DNA from: a bacterium
Lineage (GTDB): Bacteria > Bacillota > Clostridia > Oscillospirales > Acutalibacteraceae
Assembly: GCA_020625635.1 (NCBI GenBank)
Contig: JAHLBL010000017.1
Coordinates: forward strand, 1 to 14,428
Length of the DNA: 14,428 nt
Reading direction: 5' to 3'
The first letter of the stretch is position 1. Every line of letters starts with the position of its first letter. The notes under the pieces were generated by a model. The model did no database searches and had not been told where the DNA came from. It was given only the letters and a program-made list of their open reading frames with translations. Shown in pieces: positions 7,309 through 12,924 of this stretch. Position numbers and translations under genes: made by a program.

Positions 7309-7389
7309 TCACCTCGTTATATTTTATAAACATTAAATGCGTTTGTGCGGATATTTTCGTCCGACTGCGGGATAATAATAACGAGGTGA
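7309..7389. repeat. 12-bp perfect inverted repeat framing the divergent intergenic region
   Basis: TCACCTCGTTAT at 7309-7320 is the exact reverse complement of ATAACGAGGTGA at 7378-7389, with 57 bases between. Each arm is the ribosome binding site region of one divergent gene (the 109-residue protein and the DUF1540 protein). The intervening sequence is AT rich and must hold both promoters, but I see no confident -35/-10 pair in it. Confidence 0.7.
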
Positions 7390-7394
7390 AAACA

Positions 7395-7565
7395 ATGAAT
7401 ACTTCCTATGTAAACGAAAGCATCAGATGCACTGTTGAGAACTGCAAGTACCACAGCGACGGTAAGGATTACTGCTCGCTCGGCTCGATCTGCGTCGGAG
7501 CGCACAAAAACAATCCCACCGACTGCAAGTGTGTGGACTGCAAGAGCTTCGAGAGCGCGGAATAA
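7395..7565 (+). CDS. DUF1540-type cysteine-rich mini-protein (56 aa)
   Basis: This short ORF starts at ATG 7395 with AGGTGA six bases upstream and ends at TAA 7563-7565. The 56-residue product has seven cysteines (C12, C17, C27, C33, C44, C46, C49). Its order is C-x4-C-x-Y/H, C-S-L-G-S-I, then C-x-C-x2-C-x-S-F, which matches the DUF1540 pattern of small Clostridia proteins (Cys pair, a central C-x4-I strand, closing C-x-x-F). It likely binds a metal such as zinc. The function of the family is not established. It is divergent from the 109-residue membrane protein gene and is followed by two hairpins. Confidence 0.88.
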   Translation: MNTSYVNESIRCTVENCKYHSDGKDYCSLGSICVGAHKNNPTDCKCVDCKSFESAE

Positions 7566-7603
7566 TACTATCTTCAAATAAAACCCTTTATTTGAAATAG
7601 TAT
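7565..7603 (+). repeat. Long AT-rich stem-loop immediately after the DUF1540 stop codon
   Basis: TACTAT (7566-7571) and TTCAAATAAA (7573-7582) pair with TTTATTTGAA (7587-7596) and ATAGTA (7597-7602). C7572 is a single bulge, the loop is ACCC, and A7565/T7603 adds one more pair. The stem starts at the last base of the stop codon and has no T tract, so it is more likely an mRNA 3'-end stabiliser or protein site than a terminator. Confidence 0.7.
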
Positions 7604-7605
7604 AA

Positions 7606-7646
7606 ACCAAAAATCAGGCAGCCTTTCGACTGCCTGAAATTTTTAA
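7606..7646. terminator. Bidirectional terminator between the DUF1540 gene and the xre gene
   Basis: CAGGCAG (7616-7622) pairs with CTGCCTG (7630-7636) with an 8-base loop. The plus strand continues with a T run around 7640-7644. The minus strand continues with TTTTTGGTTTAT. It can end transcripts from both convergent genes. Confidence 0.8.
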
Positions 7647-7720
7647 AAAAATTTTTGGAAAATTGAAACTTTTCAGCGATAAAACGACACTACTATAGTG
7701 AATAGGCACTGATGAGCCGT

Positions 7721-8023
7721 TTATTTCCGCTTGCTTACGGCGGAGATGAATTCCGCTAATCTGTCCTGCTCCTGTTCGGTGAGTTCTCTCAGCGCGGATA
7801 ATAAAAACGGAGATATTTTTTCGACATTTTGCTCCGTAAAGAAATCCTGCAGGGTAATGTTCAAAGCACCGCAAATGTATGAAATTACCTCGACTGTCGG
7901 GTTTTTATCCCCAAGCTCGATGTCGCGCAGATAGCTCTGTGAGATACCCGAAAGATTGGCGAGTTTGTTGGTGCTTATTCCCTTTTGCTCTCTGAGCTCA
8001 CGGACTCGTTTACCTACATCCAT
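7721..8023 (-). CDS. XRE-family helix-turn-helix transcriptional regulator
   Basis: This 100-residue protein has an N-terminal lambda-Cro/C1-type HTH domain (about residues 5-62). It has the hallmark run RVRELREQKGISTNKLANLSGISQSYL and then DIELGDKNPTVEVISYICGALN, followed by a short acidic and helical tail that may mediate dimerisation. It should bind operator DNA as a dimer. An AGGAG site seven bases upstream supports ATG 8023. The gene is divergent from the leader ORF and GT-C-like gene, and the shared intergenic region holds facing promoters with repeated sites. It is therefore likely autoregulated and a repressor of the glycosyltransferase unit. No peptidase or inducer-binding domain is visible, so the inducing signal is unknown. 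Confidence 0.92.
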   Translation of the reverse strand: MDVGKRVRELREQKGISTNKLANLSGISQSYLRDIELGDKNPTVEVISYICGALNITLQDFFTEQNVEKISPFLLSALRELTEQEQDRLAEFISAVSKRK

Positions 8024-8060
8024 CTCATCACTCCTTTCTTTAATTGTAATATCAAAAGAG

Positions 8061-8089
8061 ATAAAAACTTACAGATATAGTGTTGACAA
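8061..8089 (-). promoter_or_regulatory. Putative xre promoter sharing its -35 with the opposite promoter
   Basis: On the minus strand TTGTCA (plus 8084-8089) and TTTTAT (plus 8061-8066) are 17 bases apart. The -35 overlaps the plus-strand TTGACA by five bases. The -10 is weak (4 of 6 matches), so this is less certain than its partner. It gives an xre leader of about 30 bases. Confidence 0.5.
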
Positions 8090-8104
8090 ATAATAGATAT
8101 AGTG
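8073..8104. promoter_or_regulatory. Candidate XRE operator: tandem direct repeat AGATATAGTG
   Basis: AGATATAGTG occurs at 8073-8082 and again at 8095-8104, a period of 22 bases or about two helical turns, so both copies face the same side of the DNA. Copy 1 sits in the spacer of the xre promoter and copy 2 in the spacer of the plus-strand promoter. Binding would occlude both. That XRE is the ligand is inferred from position. Confidence 0.6.
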
Positions 8105-8111
8105 ATATAAT
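8083..8111 (+). promoter_or_regulatory. Consensus sigma-A promoter for the leader ORF and GT-C-like gene
   Basis: TTGACA at 8083-8088 and TATAAT at 8106-8111 are separated by 17 bases, a perfect match to the housekeeping consensus in both boxes. Such a strong promoter is normally controlled, which fits the flanking repeats. Transcription would begin near 8118, about 45 bases before the leader ATG. Confidence 0.9.
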
Positions 8112-8136
8112 AATACCGCATTTGCGGTATTTTTTT
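8112..8136 (+). terminator. Palindrome with T tract lying on the predicted transcription start
   Basis: AATACCGC (8112-8119) pairs with GCGGTATT (8124-8131) around a 4-base loop, and T's run from 8130 to 8136. It has the form of an intrinsic terminator. However, a transcript starting near 8118 would lack nearly all of the 5' arm, so it could only terminate RNA arriving from upstream. It may act instead as an insulator or as a second, palindromic operator. Confidence 0.65.
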
Positions 8137-8162
8137 CATTATAACTTTATGAAGGTGGAAAC

Positions 8163-8237
8163 ATGAAGAATTGTATCACATTTGCAGTCAACTTATTTAA
8201 CAGTCCCCGAGAGGGACGCGGAGGAGAGCGGCTATGA
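8163..8237 (+). CDS. Putative 24-aa leader peptide coupled to the GT-C-like gene
   Basis: A short ORF from ATG 8163 to TGA 8235-8237 encodes 24 residues: an initial hydrophobic stretch (CITFAVNLF) and then a basic PREGRGGERL tail. AAGGTGG lies 5 bases before the ATG. The stop overlaps the downstream start as ATGA (8234-8237), so ribosomes ending here can restart on the next gene. A small stem (GTCCC 8203-8207 with GGGAC 8213-8217) lies within it, close to the next gene's ribosome binding site. It may be a regulatory leader or a bona fide small membrane peptide. It has no recognised family. Confidence 0.55.
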   Translation: MKNCITFAVNLFNSPREGRGGERL

Positions 8238-9781
8238 ACGGAAACAGGTACGCGCTCCGACTTACAAAAATCTTTTCGCTGTGCTTCGCGGCATTGTTTA
8301 TGCTGCTCGGCTTCAGCATAATTGTCAGCGGCTACGAGCACGAGAAAAACGTAAACACATATAACTGCTCAGCGCTGAAGCATTATATTATAATATTCTC
8401 GGCAGCGGCTGTGACGGCGCTGCTCATAATCACATATCACTGCGTTCAGAACGCGGGCAGGCGGCTCGGCGGCGACAAGACGCTCAGGTACAGATACATA
8501 GTATTTGCCGTAATCGCGGTGATGTTCATAGTCCAGCTCGTGACGGCGTATCTGCTGATGTTCGACGCCGTGACCGATGTCGGCATAATAAAACGATACG
8601 CCTACAGCTACGCGCGGCACGGGAATTTCGGGCGTATCGCGAGAAAGCTCAGGCACGGCGACGTGTATCTCATACGCTATCCGAACAACCTCGCGATTAC
8701 GTTTTTGCTGTCTGGCGTGTTCAGGCTGTGGTACATCATTACGGGTGAGGTGTCCGACGCGCCCGCGATCGTGCTGAACGTGATTGCGATCAACTCCTCC
8801 GTGTTTATGACGGTAATGCTGTCGCGCAGGATAATGGGGGAGAGAAGGTCGCTTTTTGTGCTGATGCTCTGCGCGGTTTTCGCTCCGTTCTATACATACA
8901 CATCGTATTATTATACCGACTCGCTGTCGATGCCGTTTGTCGTTGGAGCGGTGTACATACTGATTTCCGCGCTTGACACGGACGGCAGGCGGAGACTGCT
9001 TATGCTCTTTGCCTGCGGAGTTGTGCTCCTGCTCGGCTTCAAGCTGAAGGGCAGTCTGGTGATCGTGCTCGTCGGCGCAGTTGTATACATAATTCTTAAA
9101 CTGAGCTTCAAAAAGATGGTCTGTGCTCTGCTTGCGCTGCTGCTCGGGTTCACAGCGACCTACGCCGCGTGGACGGGCGTTTACCGAGCCTCGGGCATTA
9201 TCACGGCTGAGCAGTCCTACGAATACGAGTATCCGCCTACTCATTGGGTGATGATGGGGCTCCGCGGTTACGGGAACTATCACCCGGGGGACAGCCGATA
9301 TACTCAGTCGTTCAGCGGAAAGGACGCGAAGAACGCGGCGGATATGCGCGTTATTAAGCGAAGGCTGAAGAAGATGGGTGTTTCGGGGCTCGTAAGCCAC
9401 CTCGGCAAAAAGGCTGTCTGGACGTGGGAGGACGGAACATACTTTATCTCTCACCACATCGCGGAGGCGAAGAACAGGAACTTTCTGCACGAGCTTGTGG
9501 TTCAGAACGGACGGTACCACTTCCCGTTTTACGCCTACAGCTGCGGAATACAGATTTTCCTGATCCTTATGATGGCGCTGTCGGCGGTGAGATCCGCGCG
9601 GCGGCGTGAGATCGACGCTATGACGCTTATGCAGGGGCTTGTGTTCGGGCTGTTCGTGTTCCTGCTCGTGTGGGAGACGCGCTCGCGGTATCTGTATAAC
9701 TTCACGCCGATATTCATTCTGCTTTCGGCGGACGGAACGGGCGAAGCGATACGGATCATAAAAAGACTGCGTAATAAATAA
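8234..9781 (+). CDS. Polytopic GT-C-fold membrane glycosyltransferase-like protein
   Basis: This 515-residue protein has about ten hydrophobic segments, including 11-32, 49-68, 87-110, 153-170, 177-195, 204-222, 232-247, 256-288, 297-313 and 436-451, with a last pair near 467-499. After helix 3 there is an acidic loop FDAVTDVGIIKRYAYSYARHG (110-130) with D111 and D115, as in GT-C enzymes that use polyprenyl-phosphate sugars. A YYYTDSLSMP segment lies at 225-234, a hydrophilic extracytoplasmic region at about 320-430, and WETRSRYLYNFTP (480-492) near the end, resembling the E-x-x-S-R-Y element of PMT/ArnT-like proteins. It probably transfers a sugar to an envelope glycan outside the membrane, but donor and acceptor are unknown. 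GGAGGAG at 8220-8226 supports the ATG, and the gene is coupled to the leader ORF. Confidence 0.8.
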   Translation: MNGNRYALRLTKIFSLCFAALFMLLGFSIIVSGYEHEKNVNTYNCSALKHYIIIFSAAAVTALLIITYHCVQNAGRRLGGDKTLRYRYIVFAVIAVMFIVQLVTAYLLMFDAVTDVGIIKRYAYSYARHGNFGRIARKLRHGDVYLIRYPNNLAITFLLSGVFRLWYIITGEVSDAPAIVLNVIAINSSVFMTVMLSRRIMGERRSLFVLMLCAVFAPFYTYTSYYYTDSLSMPFVVGAVYILISALDTDGRRRLLMLFACGVVLLLGFKLKGSLVIVLVGAVVYIILKLSFKKMVCALLALLLGFTATYAAWTGVYRASGIITAEQSYEYEYPPTHWVMMGLRGYGNYHPGDSRYTQSFSGKDAKNAADMRVIKRRLKKMGVSGLVSHLGKKAVWTWEDGTYFISHHIAEAKNRNFLHELVVQNGRYHFPFYAYSCGIQIFLILMMALSAVRSARRREIDAMTLMQGLVFGLFVFLLVWETRSRYLYNFTPIFILLSADGTGEAIRIIKRLRNK

Positions 9782-9785
9782 ATAC

Positions 9786-9819
9786 AGCGGAGTTGTCGTG
9801 AAATTGCGGCAGCTCCGCT
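9786..9819 (+). terminator. Stem-loop after the GT-C-like gene, weak terminator
   Basis: A 13-bp stem pairs 9786-9798 with 9807-9819, including two G-U pairs, starting 4 bases after the stop. The trailing sequence is only modestly T-rich (CTTGTGTT), so termination may be partial or factor assisted. Confidence 0.6.
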
Positions 9820-9849
9820 TGTGTTACGTGAAAAAATAGCTTACTTCTA

Positions 9850-9878
9850 TTTACATTCTTTGTCGAAAGTGCTATAAT
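9850..9878 (+). promoter_or_regulatory. Sigma-A promoter of the ArsC/Spx-family gene
   Basis: TTTACA (9850-9855) and TATAAT (9873-9878) are 17 bases apart. The predicted start is near 9885, giving a short leader of about 22 bases that contains the AAGGGGG ribosome binding site at 9892-9898. Confidence 0.8.
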
Positions 9879-9906
9879 AAAGACGCTGAAAAAGGGGGCA
9901 ATTCCT

Positions 9907-10254
9907 ATGTTTTTACTATGCTACCCGAAGTGCTCGACTTGTAAAAAGGCACAGGCTTGGCTCGACGAAAGAGGCGTAGCCTACGAGTACAGGGACATAA
10001 AAACCGACAATCCCACCTATGATGAACTAAAGCTGTGGTATGAGAAGAGCGGACTGCCGCTGAAGCGTTTTTTCAACACGAGCGGTCTCGCTTACAGAAA
10101 TAATAACCTTAAAGACAAATTACCCGAGATGACCGAGGAAGAGCAGCTTCGCCTGCTTGCCACGGACGGAATGCTTGTAAAGCGTCCGCTCGCCGTTGGC
10201 GACGATTTTGTATTACCGGGCTTTCGGGAAAAAGAATGGGTGCAGACCTTTTAA
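9907..10254 (+). CDS. ArsC/Spx-family thioredoxin-fold reductase-like protein
   Basis: This 115-residue protein has the ArsC/Spx/YffB fold. A CxxC active site is at C9-C12 (YPKCSTCKKAQAWLDE), with the FNTSG element at 56-60 and the LVKRPL loop at 91-96 that carries the conserved arginine near the anion site. The length equals that of YusI/YffB-like members. Retention of CxxC suggests redox or glutathione-independent thiol chemistry. True arsenate reductase activity cannot be concluded, and there is no arsR or arsB neighbour. Spx proteins also have CxxC but act with RNA polymerase and usually have a longer acidic C-terminus than this. The gene stands alone with its own promoter and terminator. 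Confidence 0.92.
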   Translation: MFLLCYPKCSTCKKAQAWLDERGVAYEYRDIKTDNPTYDELKLWYEKSGLPLKRFFNTSGLAYRNNNLKDKLPEMTEEEQLRLLATDGMLVKRPLAVGDDFVLPGFREKEWVQTF

Positions 10255-10261
10255 TACTGTC

Positions 10262-10293
10262 GGCGCTGCGGGGTTATCCTCACAGCGCCTTTT
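10262..10293 (+). terminator. Intrinsic terminator of the ArsC/Spx-family gene
   Basis: GGCGCTG (10262-10268) pairs with CAGCGCC (10283-10289), with further inner GGGG/CCTC pairing, followed by TTTT and a T-rich stretch. It starts 8 bases after the stop codon. Confidence 0.85.
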
Positions 10294-10331
10294 ATATAAC
10301 TGTTTCAGTTATTGACTTATATTTCCGCTGT

Positions 10332-10360
10332 AAAAACGGGCTGCCGCTAAGCGACAGCCC
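10332..10360 (-). terminator. Intrinsic terminator of the LRR/small-peptide operon
   Basis: A 10-bp stem (10338-10347 with 10351-10360) with one mismatch-or-wobble position and a TAA loop is followed, on the minus strand, by GTTTTTAC. It lies 18 bases past the stop of the 48-residue gene. It faces the preceding plus-strand terminator, so the two convergent units are both closed. Confidence 0.82.
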
Positions 10361-10378
10361 ATATTTAATGTATTCAAT

Positions 10379-10525
10379 TTAATCAAAATTAAAGTTTGCC
10401 AGAGATCTGAGAAGGCTGTCCTGTTGATATTGCAGGGTATCGTTGTCGTTCGCTGAACTGCAAAGGATATCGTGCTTTTCGAGCTCCTCAACAGAAATAA
10501 TCGGAGAGGTGTAGTGCTTTTTCAT
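10379..10525 (-). CDS. Small 48-aa peptide gene with YxxPxI N-terminus, downstream of the LRR gene
   Basis: The product is 48 residues. Its N-terminus MKKHYTSPIISVEELEKHDIL is charged and amphipathic, followed by a Ser/Asn/Asp-rich segment starting at the only cysteine (CSSANDND) and a C-terminus SLLRSLANFNFD. A longer in-frame ORF exists, but the internal ATG at 10525 has a perfect AGGAGGT seven bases upstream, while the upstream start does not. The LRR gene stop (10540-10542) overlaps this ribosome binding site, so the genes are surely co-transcribed and probably translationally coupled. No signal peptide is predicted. The YxxPxI leader-like start recalls RiPP precursor leaders, but no maturation enzyme is present in the window. 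I cannot assign a function. Confidence 0.8.
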   Translation of the reverse strand: MKKHYTSPIISVEELEKHDILCSSANDNDTLQYQQDSLLRSLANFNFD

Positions 10526-10539
10526 GATCCGATACCTCC

Positions 10540-12660
10540 TCAGTGACCAAAGCCTGACGCGGCAGTAACCGCTTGCCAGTCGATGCTGCATCCGTCATAT
10601 CTATTATTTGCGCTGTTGTAGTAGTCGGCGTATTGAATTTTATCGCCTTTTTTTACGTAGAAGCGCGCTATAAATACCACATCATCGGGTACATCGTTTA
10701 TTCCGAGGGTGATGTATTTGTACGGAGTGTTTGTGTTGTACAGTCCGTAATCTCCGCTGATCTGATTGTTGGTTCCCTTAATATTCTTTTGATAGATGTT
10801 CGATCCTCCATACTTGATTTTGTCAATCTTATCGCGTAGGTCGGTGTATGTGCTGTCGCCTGTTCTGCTTGTTTTCGCGAGAAGATATCCGTACTCGTCT
10901 GCGTCCTTTAGAATATCGGTATTTACCACGGAAACGAATCTTATACAGTTGCGCTGAGTCATTTCGGGCTTTTTCTGTACACCGAGAATGAGGAAATTTT
11001 TCAGTGTGGAAAAATTGTTCTTCGCGGCGAGGACATCGTCTCCCTTGGGGACGATCTCGTTGTTAAAAACGATGGTCTTTTCAGGAGGAGCGGTGGTGTA
11101 GAAGGTGGAATCGTCGGTGCTGATATTGCTCTGAACCTCTTTTATAACGGTGGAGTTTGCTGCGCCGCTCTCTGTGTTGGGTACTGAGAAGATTACCGCG
11201 TACTGTTTTTCCACATTTGCGGGAAGGCTGACATTCCAGTAGAAGGAAAGACCTGAGTCAACGTTTGAAAGGTTGCCTGTTTCTTTGGATTGCCCATCAG
11301 CATCGGTTGCGGCTTCCGTATTTTCGGAAAAAATACGTTCGGGGATAAAGATACCTGATTTTACAGCAGTTGCTGCGGAAGTTTTTGTTGCGTTTACTTT
11401 TCCGTAAAAGTACGTTGCGGCATCACTTCCGCTGACGCCCTTTGCGGCGAAGCCAAGCGTCGGGCTTTTCCCGTCTACTTTATCATCGTCGTTACCTGAC
11501 GTCATTGTTATTCCTATTTCTTTTTTATCGTTGGTAAGGGGAGTAATAGTAGCCTTGTCGTCGTTGTAAATTTTTATATCGCCGGAGCTTCCGAGCTGAA
11601 ATGTTTTTTCTGAACCCGTATTGTTTTTTACAGTGTAAATCATCTTGATTGTATTTGCGCCGATGTACTCGTGGCTCAGCTTTACGGTCACGTCACGGTA
11701 TGTGTCCTGATTTTTTTCCAGAATATGCAGTGCCTTTCCGCTGGTTGAATTGATTTCAAGCTTACTGGAGGTTCCGTTGTTGTTATCGGTCAGGGCGTAG
11801 TAGTTGTCCCCGTCCTTTATGCAGGTTACAAAGCCTCTGGAGCCGAAGGTTATCGGCCATACAGAACGGTCGGTAGTTTTTACCGCTTTAATTGAGTAAG
11901 GCAAAGCTCCCGCTAAAATAGAGGGTGAGGGATCCTCGTAGGAAACAAGAATGTTTTTGCCTGCGGGAACGAGATTGGTAGGCTCGGTTAGATCGCCGAC
12001 GAAATAATGTTTATAATCGGGGAATTTGGTTATATATGTATTCAGCTTATCTTCCTTTACGTGGATCTTGCATTCTGAATTGAGTGTGGAAAGACCGACA
12101 GTAAGATTGTTTGGATCCGCATAGCAGTTTATTGTTGTCAGGCTCGAGCAGCCTGTGAACGCGTCTTCGCCTATACTTTTTACATTTTGCGGAATTGTTA
12201 GGTCGGTAATTGCTTTTTCATTTGTGAACGCGTAGTAACCGATAGTTTCAAGAGAGTCGGGAAGGTTGATAAGGTTAACGCTATATGTATTGTTTGGTTT
12301 CATATAAAAGGCGTAGTTTCCTATCCTCTTTATACCGTTCGCAATAATGATTTTGCCCATTACGATTCCGGAAGTGGAATATGGATAGTACGGAGCCCAC
12401 GGGGTACTTGGGTCTGAGTTCGCGGCAGGAGCGGCAAAATCGTCGATCGAACCCGTCAGATTGCCGTTTGCGTCCGTTTCCGTAGCGGTAATTACAAGAA
12501 CATTATCATCATAAAATGTATAATATGCGTTTGTACTTATTGAACCTTCCATATTATTTAATACATCGGCGAAGCTCAGAGTTGTAACCGAGCTCAACAC
12601 TCCTGTTACCATAACCAAAGCCAATAAAATACTCAGAATTTTTCTTGATTTTCTTATCAT
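10540..12660 (-). CDS. Secreted BspA-like leucine-rich-repeat (LRR_5) surface protein
   Basis: From ATG 12660 the protein is 706 residues; an in-frame GTG at 12669 is less likely because AAGGTGG (12666-12672) fits the ATG. Residues 1-31 form a signal peptide: basic MIRKSRK, a hydrophobic core, and a likely cut after SFA. LRR_5 repeats occupy about 104-200, with the consensus IxxIGxYAFxxxxxLxxLxIPxxVxSIGxDAFxGCSSL. A serine/threonine-rich middle of probable beta-sandwich character follows (about 225-520). A distinct C-terminal domain (about 545-700) contains RFVSVVNTD, DEYGYLLAKT, YKYITL and VVFIARFYVK. No LPXTG, SLH or dockerin is visible. BspA proteins often mediate adhesion, but the ligand is unknown. 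Its codon use appears more AT-rich than recD2 or accA, hinting at a separate origin. Confidence 0.88.
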   Translation of the reverse strand: MIRKSRKILSILLALVMVTGVLSSVTTLSFADVLNNMEGSISTNAYYTFYDDNVLVITATETDANGNLTGSIDDFAAPAANSDPSTPWAPYYPYSTSGIVMGKIIIANGIKRIGNYAFYMKPNNTYSVNLINLPDSLETIGYYAFTNEKAITDLTIPQNVKSIGEDAFTGCSSLTTINCYADPNNLTVGLSTLNSECKIHVKEDKLNTYITKFPDYKHYFVGDLTEPTNLVPAGKNILVSYEDPSPSILAGALPYSIKAVKTTDRSVWPITFGSRGFVTCIKDGDNYYALTDNNNGTSSKLEINSTSGKALHILEKNQDTYRDVTVKLSHEYIGANTIKMIYTVKNNTGSEKTFQLGSSGDIKIYNDDKATITPLTNDKKEIGITMTSGNDDDKVDGKSPTLGFAAKGVSGSDAATYFYGKVNATKTSAATAVKSGIFIPERIFSENTEAATDADGQSKETGNLSNVDSGLSFYWNVSLPANVEKQYAVIFSVPNTESGAANSTVIKEVQSNISTDDSTFYTTAPPEKTIVFNNEIVPKGDDVLAAKNNFSTLKNFLILGVQKKPEMTQRNCIRFVSVVNTDILKDADEYGYLLAKTSRTGDSTYTDLRDKIDKIKYGGSNIYQKNIKGTNNQISGDYGLYNTNTPYKYITLGINDVPDDVVFIARFYVKKGDKIQYADYYNSANNRYDGCSIDWQAVTAASGFGH

Positions 12661-12712
12661 ATAAACCACCTTGCAAAATCGGAAAATATAAGTGTTTGCA
12701 CGTATTTATACC

Positions 12713-12742
12713 ATTATAAATTACCACTTAAAGTAAAGCCAA
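12713..12742 (-). promoter_or_regulatory. Putative promoter of the LRR/small-peptide operon
   Basis: On the minus strand TTGGCT (12737-12742) and TATAAT (12713-12718) are 18 bases apart. Transcription would start near 12706, with a leader of about 45 bases before ATG 12660. The -35 is only 4 of 6, so confidence is moderate. The other bases between 12743 and 12860 are AT rich and show nothing further I can support. Confidence 0.6.
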
Positions 12743-12860
12743 TACCGTAAAAAATTCTTGTTGAATACCGATAAAATCCGCTGTTTATTTTATCTATAAT
12801 AGACTAAAAAAAAGTCAATATGCGGCACAACGGTAATTCCCGCGAGTTATTAGCGGGTAT

Positions 12861-12899
12861 AAAAAACCGATAACCGATACAAGCGTATCGATTATCGGT
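12861..12899 (-). terminator. Strong terminator of the NTP_transf_5-like gene
   Basis: A 15-bp stem pairs 12866-12880 with 12885-12899 around a GCTT tetraloop, and six T's follow when read on minus (plus 12861-12866). The only non-Watson-Crick position is G-U on minus but C-A on plus, which shows the minus transcript is the functional one. It begins 26 bases past the stop codon. Confidence 0.9.
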
Positions 12900-12924
12900 C
12901 TTATAATTATTTAAAAGTTTTCCG

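Noticed and set aside
7688..7700. CACTACTATAGTG near the xre 3' end as a third operator copy
   Set aside because: It shares only TATAGTG with the repeat and lies downstream of the gene, away from promoters. A chance match in AT-rich sequence is sufficient.
8369..9520. A 383-residue minus-strand ORF within the GT-C-like gene
   Set aside because: It is very rich in His, Arg and Gln with no recognisable motif. The plus frame is a consistent polytopic membrane protein with promoter and coupled start.
9907..10254. An arsenic resistance locus
   Set aside because: Only the ArsC-like fold is present. No arsR, arsB or acr3 is adjacent, and the CxxC form is common in YffB/YusI-type proteins of unknown substrate.
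10526..10591. Upstream in-frame extension of the 48-residue peptide gene
   Set aside because: It lies inside the LRR coding region and lacks a ribosome site, while ATG 10525 has a perfect AGGAGGT.
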